Source: an uncultured Saprospiraceae bacterium (GTDB lineage: Bacteria > Bacteroidota > Bacteroidia > Chitinophagales > Saprospiraceae). Taken from it: a stretch of 58,775 nt of DNA. Below the pieces are notes generated by a model. It did not search any database and was not told where the DNA came from. It saw nothing but the letters and a program-made list of their open reading frames with translations. Positions 8,736 to 17,335 of this stretch are shown here, one piece after another (the stretch's first letter is position 1; every line of letters begins with the position of its first letter). The translations under genes and the position numbers were made by a program. The DNA is taken from the NCBI GenBank assembly GCA_938022165.1, contig CALIEI010000004.1, forward strand, positions 1 to 58,775. The letters are read 5' to 3'.

Positions 8736-11700
8736 TTATTGAACGGTATATTCTTTAACACCCTCATTATTTACTCCAAGCAAAATTTTTAATAAACCAT
8801 TAGAATCTTTAAGGAGGTCTATAGATTTAGCATTACCATTAATTCGCATTTGCTTTGAAAGCTCTTTGTTAAAGGTAAATTCATTCCCATTTGACAGAAG
8901 GACTGTGGCATTTGAAAAATCAAGTCTTGGCGTTTCTACCTCCGTTTCATAAAGATTGCCAATAAGGATTACATCTTCAAAACCGTTATTGTCAATATCC
9001 AAACTAATTCCATCCATGATGGGATGGAATTGAGACGCTATGGGTAATTGAAATATTTTAAAACCATTGTCACTTCGAATTAATGCGATGGACGCAAAAT
9101 TGTTTGCTTGTTTACGTGTAGCAGAATTAAGCCCTTCACCATAAACTTCTTGGAGTGAAGCATTTGCAAAAGACTCATAACTTTTAAACTTCTCAGCAAT
9201 GAAAGGCATCTGCTCCGAAGAACATTGTCTACCTCTGAAGGGGACCTCTTTGCCTTTGTATGTATAACTAAGTACTTGATCGAAAGAACCATTCTCATCA
9301 AAGTCTAGACCATAAATCGATAAAGGCTTTTTTTCACTAGCTTTATATTTAGAGTTTAACCCTAAGTTTCCAATGATATAGTCTTTTTTATCATCACCAT
9401 TCACATCTGTAGGGGTGATGCTAAACCACCATCCCAATTTATCATCAAGACCAAAAGATTCACTGACATTTTCAAATGAACCTTCATTGTTTTGAAATAG
9501 GCCAATGCCAGTCCATTCTCCTACAACCATAAAGTCCATCCATCCGTCATTATTAAAATCAAGAACCTCTATATCGTTTATGATACCAAAGTCGTTAAGA
9601 GACCTCGCTAAGTCAGTTGTGACGTCCCTCAATTTTCCATTATCATTTTGGAATAATATAGAGCCGGCATGCTGAGGGTATCGTTTAGGCACTATTCTAT
9701 TACAAATGATTAAATCTTGATCTCCATCCTTATCAAAGTCTATCGCCCTTCCGGTTTTACCACTTGCTCCTGAGTTTAATCTTCCTTGCCCCGTGTCTAA
9801 GACGAAAGTGCCATTCTTATTTAGCCATAATTGATCATCATAAGATGTAGATTTCGAATCACTTTCATTACCACCAGCAATGAGATAAATATCTTGATCT
9901 CCATCATTTTCTAGATCAAACATTATAGCATCTACCACCTCAATCTGCGTATCTGTAAATTTAAATGCTACACTTTTATCCTTATTTAGCAATAGTGCTG
10001 GACTGATTAAAGAGCCGCTTATAAATGTTTTTCCATTTTCAAACACCTTGACATTTGGTCCAGTTACGGATTGTTTGTAAGGCAAGAGTGTTTCCCTCAG
10101 GAAGTCATTATATCCATTCTCTTTATGTTCTGATAATAAAGAACTACTTTGATTAAAAACGCTTTTAGATTCTTTCTTACTCCTTGATGAAACGGTAGAC
10201 TCTTTATCAGATAAAACTATTGTTTGATTAGTCTCAATATTCTCAAATAATTGCTGCTTACCATTTGACCACTTCACAATTAAACTATCCACCTTATTTA
10301 TTTCGCCTAAACCAAAAAGTGCATAACCGGGTTGGCTTGATAAATAGCCTCGCACCTTTTTGATTTCCGATATCTGAACTTTGCTATCATAGTAGATTTT
10401 TACTTTTGGAAAAGATTCAGACAACTCAGACTTTACTTCTACTTTTAAGTAGTTGTTACTGTTTTTATCCGCTGTATTCTCATAGACAAATGCTTTACTA
10501 TCAATGTTATTGACAACTAGATCAAGATCACCATCATTATCTAAATCCGAAAAAGCAGCACCATTAGAAAAAGAGGATTCATCTAAGCCAACCCGATCTG
10601 CTATATCTTCGAACATATAGGGTACTTTTTGCTTAAAGAATACATTAGCTGTTTTTTCACTAGGTACAGTTGCGTATATAGCTTCTTTTTCAGCAATTGG
10701 AATTTCTCCACCCTTATACTTCTGTTTAAGAGCAGTCACTCTATTTTGGAAGTCATTATCCTTCGTATACTTTCTATATCCGTTGCTAACAAAAATCTCT
10801 TTATGGCCATCGAGATCAAAGTCTTCAATAAGTCCAGCCCATGACCAATCTGTTTTTGCAGTACCAGATAAATGCGAAATATTATTGAATGTATTGTTAC
10901 CATCATTCAACTGCATGGCATTGAACATATATTGATAAGGAAAGTCAAAGTCCTTGGTGAGTAATTCAAAGTTCCTGACATTCATGGAGGCCATTAGAGT
11001 CTTAGATTTAATGTGATCGGCATTTGCCATATCTAAAACATAAATATCTTGGTGTCCATCGTTATCTATATCCGCAATGTCAATACCCATTGAAAAGAAA
11101 GAGCTGTGCTTGATGAGCTCTTTAGTACTATCTATAAAGCCACCTTTTTTGTCATTCAAATAAATCGCATCAGGAATGTAATAATCGTTGGCGATGTATA
11201 TGTCTAGCCAATTGTCGTTGTTAATATCACTTACACAAAGTCCCAGACCAAATGAAGGGCGAAGCAAACCTGTTTCTTCACTCACATCAGTATATTGTCC
11301 ATTATCATTTCTATATAAATGACTACTGTTTTTATGTAGAAGGCTACTACTATGCTGGCTGATCATAGTATAGAATTTAACCGGATCAAATCCAATTAGA
11401 GGACTTTCATTCATTACAATGCAGTCAAGATCACCATCTTTGTCATAGTCAAAAAATGCCGCGTGCGAAGAGATACCTGTATCAGCTAAGCCATACTTTT
11501 GAGCTTCATTTGAAAACCTAAAGTTGCCCTTGTTGATAAGCAATAAATTTTGTCTCAGTTCTGGACTATATGGGCCACCTTGTGAAACATAGATGTCTAT
11601 GAGACCATCCTGGTTGACATCCGCACAAGATACTCCTGTACACCATTTTTTTAAACTTGGATTGATTCCAGATGATTCTGTCAAATCAGAAAACGTAAAT

Positions 11701-12011
11701 CCTCCTTCGTTTTTGTAAATTCTATTATCTACTTGATTGCCGGCAAAAAAAATATCGTCCAATCCATCATTATCAAAATCAGCAATCGCTAAACCTGCGC
11801 CATTGAAGAAAAAGTCAAAATCTAGAATATTCTCTCCCGTTGAAAGATTTTCTGTTAGCTTATTATTAAAAGTGATTCCAGTATGATCTGAAGATTTGGA
11901 GACAAATAATGTCTGAGAATTTGATTCACTGGACTGGCTTTGATGATCACTTGAACAGGAGTATATCAACAGCAAACAAAAACATATTATTTTGTACAAT
12001 TTCACGTCCAA
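8736..12011 (-). CDS. FG-GAP/VCBS repeat lipoprotein with ASPIC/UnbV domain (CRTAC1-like)
   Basis: This 1091-residue protein has a lipoprotein signal (Cys19 in LLLIYSC) and is built mainly from FG-GAP/VCBS repeats with the calcium-loop pattern D-x-D-x-D-G-x-x-D. Examples are IADFDNDGLDDIFF, CADVNQDGLIDIYV, FFDYDKDGDLDCIV, FSDLDNDGDLDLVV and VLDFNNDGWMDFMV. Such repeats form beta-propellers, here probably two. Between them (about 505-600) lies an ASPIC/UnbV-like domain with the typical GYLSSQPGYALFGLG and VKWSNGKQQ. CRTAC1-type proteins of Bacteroidota are surface or periplasmic and are often found near SusCD loci; their ligand is not known. The gene is convergent with the SusCD operon and separated from it by the tandem array, which touches its stop codon. 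Confidence 0.9.
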   Translation of the reverse strand: MDVKLYKIICFCLLLIYSCSSDHQSQSSESNSQTLFVSKSSDHTGITFNNKLTENLSTGENILDFDFFFNGAGLAIADFDNDGLDDIFFAGNQVDNRIYKNEGGFTFSDLTESSGINPSLKKWCTGVSCADVNQDGLIDIYVSQGGPYSPELRQNLLLINKGNFRFSNEAQKYGLADTGISSHAAFFDYDKDGDLDCIVMNESPLIGFDPVKFYTMISQHSSSLLHKNSSHLYRNDNGQYTDVSEETGLLRPSFGLGLCVSDINNDNWLDIYIANDYYIPDAIYLNDKKGGFIDSTKELIKHSSFFSMGIDIADIDNDGHQDIYVLDMANADHIKSKTLMASMNVRNFELLTKDFDFPYQYMFNAMQLNDGNNTFNNISHLSGTAKTDWSWAGLIEDFDLDGHKEIFVSNGYRKYTKDNDFQNRVTALKQKYKGGEIPIAEKEAIYATVPSEKTANVFFKQKVPYMFEDIADRVGLDESSFSNGAAFSDLDNDGDLDLVVNNIDSKAFVYENTADKNSNNYLKVEVKSELSESFPKVKIYYDSKVQISEIKKVRGYLSSQPGYALFGLGEINKVDSLIVKWSNGKQQLFENIETNQTIVLSDKESTVSSRSKKESKSVFNQSSSLLSEHKENGYNDFLRETLLPYKQSVTGPNVKVFENGKTFISGSLISPALLLNKDKSVAFKFTDTQIEVVDAIMFDLENDGDQDIYLIAGGNESDSKSTSYDDQLWLNKNGTFVLDTGQGRLNSGASGKTGRAIDFDKDGDQDLIICNRIVPKRYPQHAGSILFQNDNGKLRDVTTDLARSLNDFGIINDIEVLDFNNDGWMDFMVVGEWTGIGLFQNNEGSFENVSESFGLDDKLGWWFSITPTDVNGDDKKDYIIGNLGLNSKYKASEKKPLSIYGLDFDENGSFDQVLSYTYKGKEVPFRGRQCSSEQMPFIAEKFKSYESFANASLQEVYGEGLNSATRKQANNFASIALIRSDNGFKIFQLPIASQFHPIMDGISLDIDNNGFEDVILIGNLYETEVETPRLDFSNATVLLSNGNEFTFNKELSKQMRINGNAKSIDLLKDSNGLLKILLGVNNEGVKEYTVQ

Positions 12012-12197
12012 TTTATTGGCACAATTTACTCATCTATGACTAGATGAATCACTAAAATAAGGAAAATAATTCACCTTGAAATTCAACCCTCTAATATATA
12101 ACTAATCTTTTGTCGGTTTGATTTCAATACTTACAAGAAGAAGTATGCTCCATTTTATATTTAAATTAATAAATTGGTGTTGTATCATAAGAAGTAT

Positions 12198-13829
12198 ATG
12201 AATTTTAAAAATTTAAGTTCTTGCCTAGTTATTATTTTCTTACTGAGTATTCAAGTACATGGACAGAATACGATCGGGCTACTACTAAATTCGGAAAAAT
12301 CATCTGATGGCTATACATTATATAGCCCTGTTCAATACACCGACACTTACCTTATAGACAATTGCGGCCAATTGATCAATCAATGGTCTTCAGAATTTAG
12401 AGCTGGTCTCGCTGCTTATCTATTGCCAGAAGGAAAATTGCTTAGAGCTGGTAGAGTTGTAAATAATTTGTTTAGTGCTTCAGGTACAGGAGGTGTAGTG
12501 CAAATTTTCAATTGGGATGGAAGCCTTGAATGGGAGGCCATTCTTAATGATGCAAGGTTTGGAGCGCATCATGATATACATCCTACTTCATATGGTACTA
12601 TTCTCTTGTCCCGCTGGGAAAGATTTACTAATAAGGATTTGATTCAAGCAGGTAAAGATCCAAATTTCGTACCCTCAAGTCTATGGTTACCCTCTGTGGT
12701 AGAAATTCTTCCTACTACTATGGGAGAATTTGATATAGTTTGGGAATGGCACTTGTTCGATCATTTGGTACAGACGATTGATCCGACTAAAGATAATTTT
12801 GGCTTGCTTCAAGAAAATGTGAGAAAGGTGAATGTCAATTTTGACAATATTACGGAAAGAGACTGGGGGCATTGCAATTCCATCTATTTAAATGAAGAAC
12901 GAGATGAATTGATAATCAGCTCAAGAAATTTGGATGAAGTTTGGGTAATAGACCATAGTACTACTACAACCGAAGCAGCAAGTGATGAAGGTGGTGACAA
13001 AGGGCTTGGCGGTCAATTGTTATACCGTTTTGGAAATGATAGAGTCTACATAGAAAATGCTTTCAGTCAAGTTTTTGATGGTCAGCATAATGCAAAGTTT
13101 ATCACAAGTCCTGAAGGAGAACTTACAATTCAAGTTTTTAACAACAACTTACAAATTGGTAATTCATCTCAAATAGTAGAAGTGAAACCATTACTGGATA
13201 GCACTGGAAACTATGCATTACAAAACGGAAGGTTCAATGTTTCTGAGACCCCTTACATTCTTCCAAGTACAGATAGTTTAAACTTTAGTTCTAGGATCAT
13301 GTCCTCTGTTCAAAATTTACCCAATGGAAATATCTTGATTAATTCAGGGAGCGAGTCCAAATTTTTTGAATTGACACCAGAGGGAGAATTGGTATGGGAA
13401 TATGTTGGACCTGTTTCTCTATTTGGTCCTAATGAGCAAGGCTCACTTATCACAGGTAGCACTTTTGTATTGACTAGATACGCCTTAGATGACCCCATTT
13501 TTGATGGTTTAGATACAAGTGTGAAAGCAGAAGCGATTGAACTTAATCCGAGTGTAGTAAACTGTGGAATAGTAAGCACCAAAGGAGTTATTGATTTTGA
13601 GGTGAATGTTTATCCTACATTATTTGATCAAAATATCACCATAGAAAATGTGCAAGGAGATCATCTGCATGCAAAGGTTTTTGATTTACAAGGCAGACAA
13701 TATTTCTCTAGTTTGATTAGTACTTCCGCTTGGTTAGATACATCACAATGGAGTCAGGGGGTCTACTTCGTGAAGATTTATAGTGATAGAAGTTCCCAAA
13801 CATACAAGTTAATTAAAGTTATACCTTGA
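12198..13829 (+). CDS. Secreted arylsulfotransferase (ASST)-like protein with T9SS sorting domain
   Basis: I start this at ATG 12198, which begins a clean signal peptide (MNFKNLSSCLVIIFLLSIQ, cleavage near HGQ). An upstream in-frame TTG at 12174 would add eight residues before it. The 543-residue protein resembles the aryl-sulfate sulfotransferase beta-propeller family: W-x-x-E repeats such as NWDGSLEWEAIL, FDIVWEWHLFDHLV and GELVWEYVGP, and histidine motifs GAHHDIHPT, WGHCNSIY and DGQHNAKF, in the order of the family's active-site histidines. ASSTs move sulfate between phenolic esters; activity here is inferred. The last 75 residues (VNVYPTLFDQNITIENVQ to KLIKVIP) are a type A T9SS sorting domain, so it should be exported to the surface. 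Confidence 0.82.
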   Translation: MNFKNLSSCLVIIFLLSIQVHGQNTIGLLLNSEKSSDGYTLYSPVQYTDTYLIDNCGQLINQWSSEFRAGLAAYLLPEGKLLRAGRVVNNLFSASGTGGVVQIFNWDGSLEWEAILNDARFGAHHDIHPTSYGTILLSRWERFTNKDLIQAGKDPNFVPSSLWLPSVVEILPTTMGEFDIVWEWHLFDHLVQTIDPTKDNFGLLQENVRKVNVNFDNITERDWGHCNSIYLNEERDELIISSRNLDEVWVIDHSTTTTEAASDEGGDKGLGGQLLYRFGNDRVYIENAFSQVFDGQHNAKFITSPEGELTIQVFNNNLQIGNSSQIVEVKPLLDSTGNYALQNGRFNVSETPYILPSTDSLNFSSRIMSSVQNLPNGNILINSGSESKFFELTPEGELVWEYVGPVSLFGPNEQGSLITGSTFVLTRYALDDPIFDGLDTSVKAEAIELNPSVVNCGIVSTKGVIDFEVNVYPTLFDQNITIENVQGDHLHAKVFDLQGRQYFSSLISTSAWLDTSQWSQGVYFVKIYSDRSSQTYKLIKVIP

Positions 13830-13883
13830 TAATGAATGCACTAGATTTGCAGATTATAATGTCTGAAAAACAACTTTATCAAT

Positions 13884-13960
13884 AATCACAGATAATTAGC
13901 CGATTACTTCGCTTTTTGATTCCCAAATTTTTCAGAAAAATTACCGAACCATTTCCTTAC
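13884..13960 (-). repeat. Partial copy of the GGTTCGGTA inverted-repeat element
   Basis: The stretch CACAGATAATTAG through TTTTTGATTCCCAAATTTTTCAGAAAAATTACCGAACC matches one half of the element seen complete at 55394-55543 (reverse complement). The other terminal inverted repeat is not recognisable on the left, so this copy is truncated or diverged. Its inner end supplies the stop codon of the neighbouring decayed reading frame. Confidence 0.6.
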
Positions 13961-14237
13961 TATCGTTTCGCGGATAAAAACGCTTAAACTGAGAAATTTT
14001 CTCAATTCTCTTAGCAGCATTATCTAAGGCATATTCGTTTCCTTTATACGACTCTAATAACCTGATGAAGTATGTACGCATACTTAATAGACGTCGCAAA
14101 ATTGAATTAGTATGAAAAGGCTCTGCCTGGGAGACCCAATTGGAAAATTGGGTCTTTTTTTTGTGCTTATCTGCTAGACCATATCTTTGACTTATAGTTT
14201 CACAATAATTACCAGATAATGAGTTTTCGGAGCGGAC
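13941..14237 (-). pseudogene. Remnant reading frame, unknown protein
   Basis: On the minus strand 99 codons stay open between a TGA (14238-14240) and a TAA (13941-13943). The encoded text, including NYCETISQRYGLADKHKK, FHTNSILRRLLSMRTYFIR and YALDNAAKRIEKISQFKRFY, has a natural-looking amino-acid mix and codon choice, as if it were the C-terminal part of a helical protein. The only internal ATG (14081) would give 46 residues. The stop codon falls inside the terminal repeat of the small inverted-repeat element, and another copy of that element lies immediately upstream, so a gene cut by insertions is a reasonable reading. I do not recognise the family. Chance is possible: the frame also crosses a terminator-like hairpin. 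Confidence 0.35.
14132..14162 (+). terminator. Terminator-shaped hairpin without an obvious gene
   Basis: A perfect 10-bp stem, AGACCCAATT with AATTGGGTCT, closes a GGAA tetraloop and is followed by eight T, the full form of a plus-strand intrinsic terminator. The nearest plus-strand gene ends about 300 bases upstream at 13829. It may end the arylsulfotransferase transcript or a small RNA, or belong to the repeat-rich debris around it. Confidence 0.6.
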
Positions 14238-14246
14238 TCAACAATT

Positions 14247-14394
14247 TTTATACAGTGGTTCGGTAGTAAATTTTAAATCGCTGATAACCTGCATATTAAG
14301 ATTGTAATAGCAAATTCTATTAGTCGCAGAAAACCAAATACTTACGCAAATTTGATTCAAAATTTTACAGAAATTACCGAACCGCTCTTATATA
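14247..14394 (+). repeat. Small inverted-repeat (MITE-like) element, copy A
   Basis: The ends are TTATACAGTGGTTCGGTA on the left and TACCGAACCGCTCTTATATAA on the right, imperfect inverted repeats about 20 bases long. The inside matches, in order, the reverse complement of the copy at 55394-55543: AAATCGCTGATAACC near the left end and TTTGATTCAAAATTTTACAGAAATTACCGAACC at the right. About 148 bp, no coding capacity. Size, inverted ends and dispersed copies fit a non-autonomous mobile element; no matching transposase is in the window. Confidence 0.75.
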
Positions 14395-14401
14395 AAGGCT
14401 G

Positions 14402-14604
14402 AGGGGTAGAAGCGATATGAAATGCAGTCTAGGCCTATTGAAGAAATAGCTGGGGAAGGATGATCCCGATACTTCGGGAGAATACTAGTCAGCTATATTC
14501 TGAAAAGGCCTAGCCTGTATTGAATACAAGCGGATGACCCGACCCGAGTAAGCCGTTTGACTGACTTTAGGAAGTCAAAAGGCGCTAACGAGGGGCAGCC
14601 CAAA
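14402..14604 (-). repeat. Hairpin-chain island, copy 1
   Basis: This GC-rich island begins 4 bases after the stop of the TonB-domain gene, read on the same (minus) strand as TTTGGGCTGCCCC. It folds as nested stems: CTAGGCCT/AGGCCTAG (14429-14436, 14506-14513), inside it ATAGCTG/CAGCTAT (14446-14452, 14490-14496), inside that TCCCGA/TCGGGA (14464-14469, 14474-14479), plus TTTGACT/AGTCAAA (14556-14562, 14573-14579). It shares the linker CTCGGGTCGGGTCATCCGCT with the island at 55245 and GCGATATGAA with the island at 34060. No protein is encoded. Confidence 0.7.
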
Positions 14605-14608
14605 GATG

Positions 14609-15088
14609 CTAACCTATTTTTATTGTATAACTGTAACTCTGACTTGTCGTTTTAGGTTTTGCCTTTTTCGGATTGCCTGTAGCAATGCTTACATTGTATT
14701 GAAGCGAAACATTGTTGGGCTTTCGTGGAGGGTCTACCTTCTTAGGTTTTTTCTTTGGCAGCTTAAAGTTGATTTGGATAGACTTATGAAAAATGACACG
14801 CATCTTTCTAGTGCGCTCTAGTTTAAATTTGAATAATTTAACCAGGCGCTCTGCTTCTTCATCGCAGCCATGGCCAAGTTTTTTAATGACCTTGGTTTTG
14901 ATAACATTCCCTTTATAGTCGATATCATAGCGGATTTTGACGCTACCTTCTATTTTATTTTTAACTGCTTCTTCTGGATACTTTAGATTCTCTTTTATCA
15001 GTTGACGCATAGCCTTGATACCGCCTTCAAAATGAGGCTTGGACATGAATGATTTTGGCTTTTTGGATGGTTTAGAAGACTTAGGCAT
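14609..15088 (-). CDS. TonB C-terminal-domain protein without a membrane anchor
   Basis: I start this at the ATG at 15088 (MPKSSKPSKKPKSF), giving 159 residues; a frame open to 15163 exists but adds only an unconvincing leader. Residues about 20-110 form a TonB C-terminal-like domain: FEGGIKAMRQLIKENLKYPEEA, then EGSVKIRYDIDYKGNVIKTKVIKKLGHGCDEEAERLVKLF, the usual beta-alpha-beta pattern. The expected N-terminal transmembrane helix and proline-rich spacer of TonB are absent; instead lysine-rich ends flank the domain. It may be a soluble or periplasmic adaptor, or a gene whose N-terminus was lost. The C-terminal 45 residues (KKPKKVDPPRKPNN onwards) are basic and unrecognised. A hairpin-chain island follows directly. 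Confidence 0.65.
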   Translation of the reverse strand: MPKSSKPSKKPKSFMSKPHFEGGIKAMRQLIKENLKYPEEAVKNKIEGSVKIRYDIDYKGNVIKTKVIKKLGHGCDEEAERLVKLFKFKLERTRKMRVIFHKSIQINFKLPKKKPKKVDPPRKPNNVSLQYNVSIATGNPKKAKPKTTSQSYSYTIKIG

Positions 15089-15353
15089 TTTTTTAAGAAT
15101 ATAAAGATGAAATAGGCGTGTCGCAATGTAAGGATGATTTACTAATAAATCCTTGATTAACAATATGTTGTTATTTGAGCTTATACTAAAACAAGAATTA
15201 CTGTGTTATTTTCATGTAGCATGTTGATTAAATACAATGTATAAAATAGCGCACCATTAAAATATATGGTCAGTAATTAGCATGTCAAGCACAATTTTAT
15301 TTTGAATAATATTGAATTTGTCAAATATAATATCTATATTTCTCCTAGATTTT

Positions 15354-16247
15354 ATGCACGAGAAGGCCTATTACACATATCTCGAATATCAGAAAAGATA
15401 TTCGGCACATACGATTGCAGCGTATCAAAATGATATAGAGCAGTTTGTATTATATCTAAATTCAACATTTGATATTGTTGACGTTTTAGATGTCACACAT
15501 GTGCATATCCGTTCGTGGGTTGTACACCTTATGCAAGGCAATATTAAGCCTAGAAGTATCAACCGAAAACTTTCCTGCTTAAATAGTTTATACAAATTTT
15601 TGATCCGTCGCAAAGTGGTTAAAACAAATCCACTGCGCAAAGTCCAGGGTCCAAAAGAGTCTAAAAAGCTGCCTTCCTACGTGAAGCAAAGCAATCTCGA
15701 AAAGCTGTTTAAGCAAATAGCTTTTGAAGACACATTTGCAGGCATACGCGATCGAGCAGTTTTGTATACATTATATGCTACTGGTTTACGTAGGGCGGAA
15801 CTGATAAGTTTGAAAAGAACGAGTTTTGATTTTGCCAATAATCAGCTTAAAGTATTGGGTAAGAGAAATAAGGAGCGCATCGTTCCATATGGACAGGGCT
15901 TGGCAGATATGCTTGCAGCGTATATAAAAACAAGAGATGCCGAGTTTTCTTCCAACTTGCAGGACTCCTTCTTTGTTACTAATAGGGGCGAGGAACTCTA
16001 TCCTAAATTTGTTTACAATCTAGTGAAGAAGTACTTATCCAGCGTCACTACGGTAGATCAGCGGAGTCCACATACACTAAGGCATTCATTTGCGACACAC
16101 CTCTCCAATAATGGAGCAGATCTTAACTCTATTAAAGAGTTGCTTGGTCACTCTAGCCTTACTGCGACACAAATATATACGCACAATTCTATAGAAAAAT
16201 TAAAAGAGGTTTATAAAAAAGCACATCCTAAAGCCAAAGAAAATTAA
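15354..16247 (+). CDS. xerC: Site-specific tyrosine recombinase, XerC/XerD type
   Basis: Starting at ATG 15354 gives 297 residues, the normal Xer length; an upstream TTG at 15312 would add an unlikely 14-residue leader. The N-terminal core-binding SAM-like domain (about 1-95) contains YSAHTIAAYQNDIEQF. The catalytic domain has the full set of residues: Arg146 in ATGLRRAEL, Lys170 in GKRNKERIVP, His240 and Arg243 in HTLRHSFATHL, His266 in LGHSS and the nucleophile Tyr275 in QIYTH. Xer enzymes resolve chromosome dimers at dif by strand exchange. It precedes hpf by 91 bases, close to the translation gene cluster. The chromosomal context, rather than a mobile one, favours the housekeeping recombinase over an integrase. 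Confidence 0.9.
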   Translation: MHEKAYYTYLEYQKRYSAHTIAAYQNDIEQFVLYLNSTFDIVDVLDVTHVHIRSWVVHLMQGNIKPRSINRKLSCLNSLYKFLIRRKVVKTNPLRKVQGPKESKKLPSYVKQSNLEKLFKQIAFEDTFAGIRDRAVLYTLYATGLRRAELISLKRTSFDFANNQLKVLGKRNKERIVPYGQGLADMLAAYIKTRDAEFSSNLQDSFFVTNRGEELYPKFVYNLVKKYLSSVTTVDQRSPHTLRHSFATHLSNNGADLNSIKELLGHSSLTATQIYTHNSIEKLKEVYKKAHPKAKEN

Positions 16248-16338
16248 TAGAAAGAATATTTTTTAACCATAAAAAACAACGCCTATGTAAGCAAATTCAG
16301 TTCGATATTTCTTTAACCATTTAAAAAAAAATTAGATT

Positions 16339-16638
16339 ATGAAAATAATAACGCAGTCCGTTTCCTTTACGGCAGATCAAAAATTACTCAAATACATCGA
16401 GCATAAAATATCTTCACTCGAGAATTATTTTCATCAAATCATTCAGGCTGATGTATATCTCAAACTTGAAAATTCTGGACAAATAAGAAACAAAACTGTC
16501 GAAGTAAGGCTCAAAGTCCCTGGGGATACCATATTTATCAGCGAGAAGAAATTAAAATTTGAGGCTGCAGTAGATGCCGTCAGCGATAAGCTCAAGCGAA
16601 GAGTCATCAAGTACAAGCAGCAGCTCAGAAGTAGATAA
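16339..16638 (+). CDS. hpf: Ribosome hibernation promoting factor (HPF/YfiA, short form)
   Basis: This 99-residue protein is a short HPF/YfiA-type protein, which binds the 30S decoding region in resting cells and blocks tRNA and mRNA binding. The beta-alpha-beta-beta-beta-alpha pattern is clear: MKIITQSVSFTADQKLLKYIEHKISSLENYF, then QADVYLKLENSGQIRNKTVEVRLKVPGDTIFISEKKLKFEAAVDAVSDKLKRRVIKYKQ. The long C-terminal dimerisation domain of long HPF is missing. It follows xerC and ends at a strong terminator just before the tRNA-tuf cluster, so its transcription is probably separate from the translation operon. Confidence 0.92.
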   Translation: MKIITQSVSFTADQKLLKYIEHKISSLENYFHQIIQADVYLKLENSGQIRNKTVEVRLKVPGDTIFISEKKLKFEAAVDAVSDKLKRRVIKYKQQLRSR

Positions 16639-16661
16639 ACTGAAAACAGTATTTCTACCTT

Positions 16662-16697
16662 ACGACCAATCCATTGATTCAGTGGATTGGTCGTTTG
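16662..16697 (+). terminator. Terminator after hpf
   Basis: ACGACCAATCCA (16662-16673) pairs exactly with TGGATTGGTCGT (16683-16694) around a 9-base loop. The T-run that follows is short (TTTG), so termination may be partial. Confidence 0.75.
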
Positions 16698-16725
16698 TAT
16701 TTGGGTGTGTTCTATTTATGGATCG

Positions 16726-16880
16726 ATTTTTTTGGGCCATCTCGAGGTTTCACTGCGTTACACCCGAGACCAGGCTGTCCATTCCTTTCGCTCCCTTAGT
16801 TCCTGCGGGAATCGAAACCATTCCCATCCTTTGTCCCTACGCACTCCGTTTGTCGAGCTTGGTCACCTGCGGTGAGTCGC
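16726..16880 (+). repeat. Hairpin-chain island, copy 2
   Basis: It lies 87 bases behind hpf in its sense orientation, starting TTTTTTTGGGCC. The first stem is CTCG-GGT with ACC-CGAG around TTTCACTGCGTTAC. The stretch ACCATTCCCATCC then TCCCTACGCACTCC aligns with ACCACTTCCACC then CCCCTACGCACCTCC in the reverse complement of the island at 34060, and GGCTGTCCATTCC takes the place of its GTCGTACGTTC linker. From 16881 to 16994 nothing further is recognised. Confidence 0.65.
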
Positions 16881-16994
16881 GCATATGTTTATCTTACTTA
16901 TGTTGGGTCTCTATATCTGTCAGATAGCTAGGGGTTTATGTGCATAAGGATAAGGCAATCAAAGATATGGAAATCCGAGAAAAGCTAACAATGT

Positions 16995-17024
16995 TGAAAA
17001 AGCGTGAAATTGCCCTAAATTTGC
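16995..17024 (+). promoter_or_regulatory. Housekeeping promoter P1 of the tRNA-tuf cluster
   Basis: TTG at 16995-16997 and TAAATTTG at 17017-17024 are separated by exactly 19 bases. This is the full Bacteroidota sigma-factor consensus (TTG-N19-TAnnTTTG). It faces the tRNA genes starting at 17233. Confidence 0.8.
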
Positions 17025-17091
17025 GCCCTCTAGCAACAATCTGAAGAGTGGTTCGTAAACCCAATCTGACGATAAGAAACTCGAAAAAATA

Positions 17092-17122
17092 TTTTCATTT
17101 TATATTAAAAAGAGTATCTTTG
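17092..17122 (+). promoter_or_regulatory. Second promoter P2 of the tRNA-tuf cluster
   Basis: TATCTTTG at 17115-17122 fits the TAnnTTTG box exactly. The upstream box is degenerate (TTTTC at 17092-17096, 18 bases away). An AT-rich stretch precedes it, as is common before stable-RNA promoters. Start of transcription would be near 17130. Confidence 0.65.
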
Positions 17123-17232
17123 CATTCGCTTTCAGAGAGATGTCTTTGAAGTCACCTAAAAATAGAGTGGATCTAGTGATTTAGAACACTTCAGTTGGGT
17201 AAAGAAATAACGGATTCAATAGATTAAATTTT

Positions 17233-17306
17233 GCCGATGTAGCTCAGCTGGCTAGAGCAGCTGATTTGTAATCAGCAGGTCGGGGGTTCGAGTCCCTCCA
17301 TCGGCT
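17233..17306 (+). tRNA. tRNA-Thr (anticodon TGT)
   Basis: A complete 74-base cloverleaf: acceptor GCCGATG with CATCGGC, D arm AGCTCAGCTGGCTAGAGC, anticodon loop TTTGTAA with TGT at 17267-17269, T arm GGGGGTTCGAGTCCCTC, discriminator T. CCA is not encoded. Confidence 0.97.
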
Positions 17307-17335
17307 CAATCTATTGGCCTAGGTCATAGAACCTT

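Noticed and set aside
8190-8758. Three plus-strand open frames rich in Cys, Leu and Ser
   Set aside because: They run through the 58-bp tandem array in different frames; the period is not a multiple of three and the content is just translated repeat.
12174-12197. Upstream TTG start for the arylsulfotransferase-like gene
   Set aside because: ATG 12198 begins a clean signal peptide; the extra eight residues would put a polar basic leader before it.
16574-16927. 117-codon frame overlapping the end of hpf
   Set aside because: It overlaps hpf in another frame and continues through the terminator and a hairpin-chain island.
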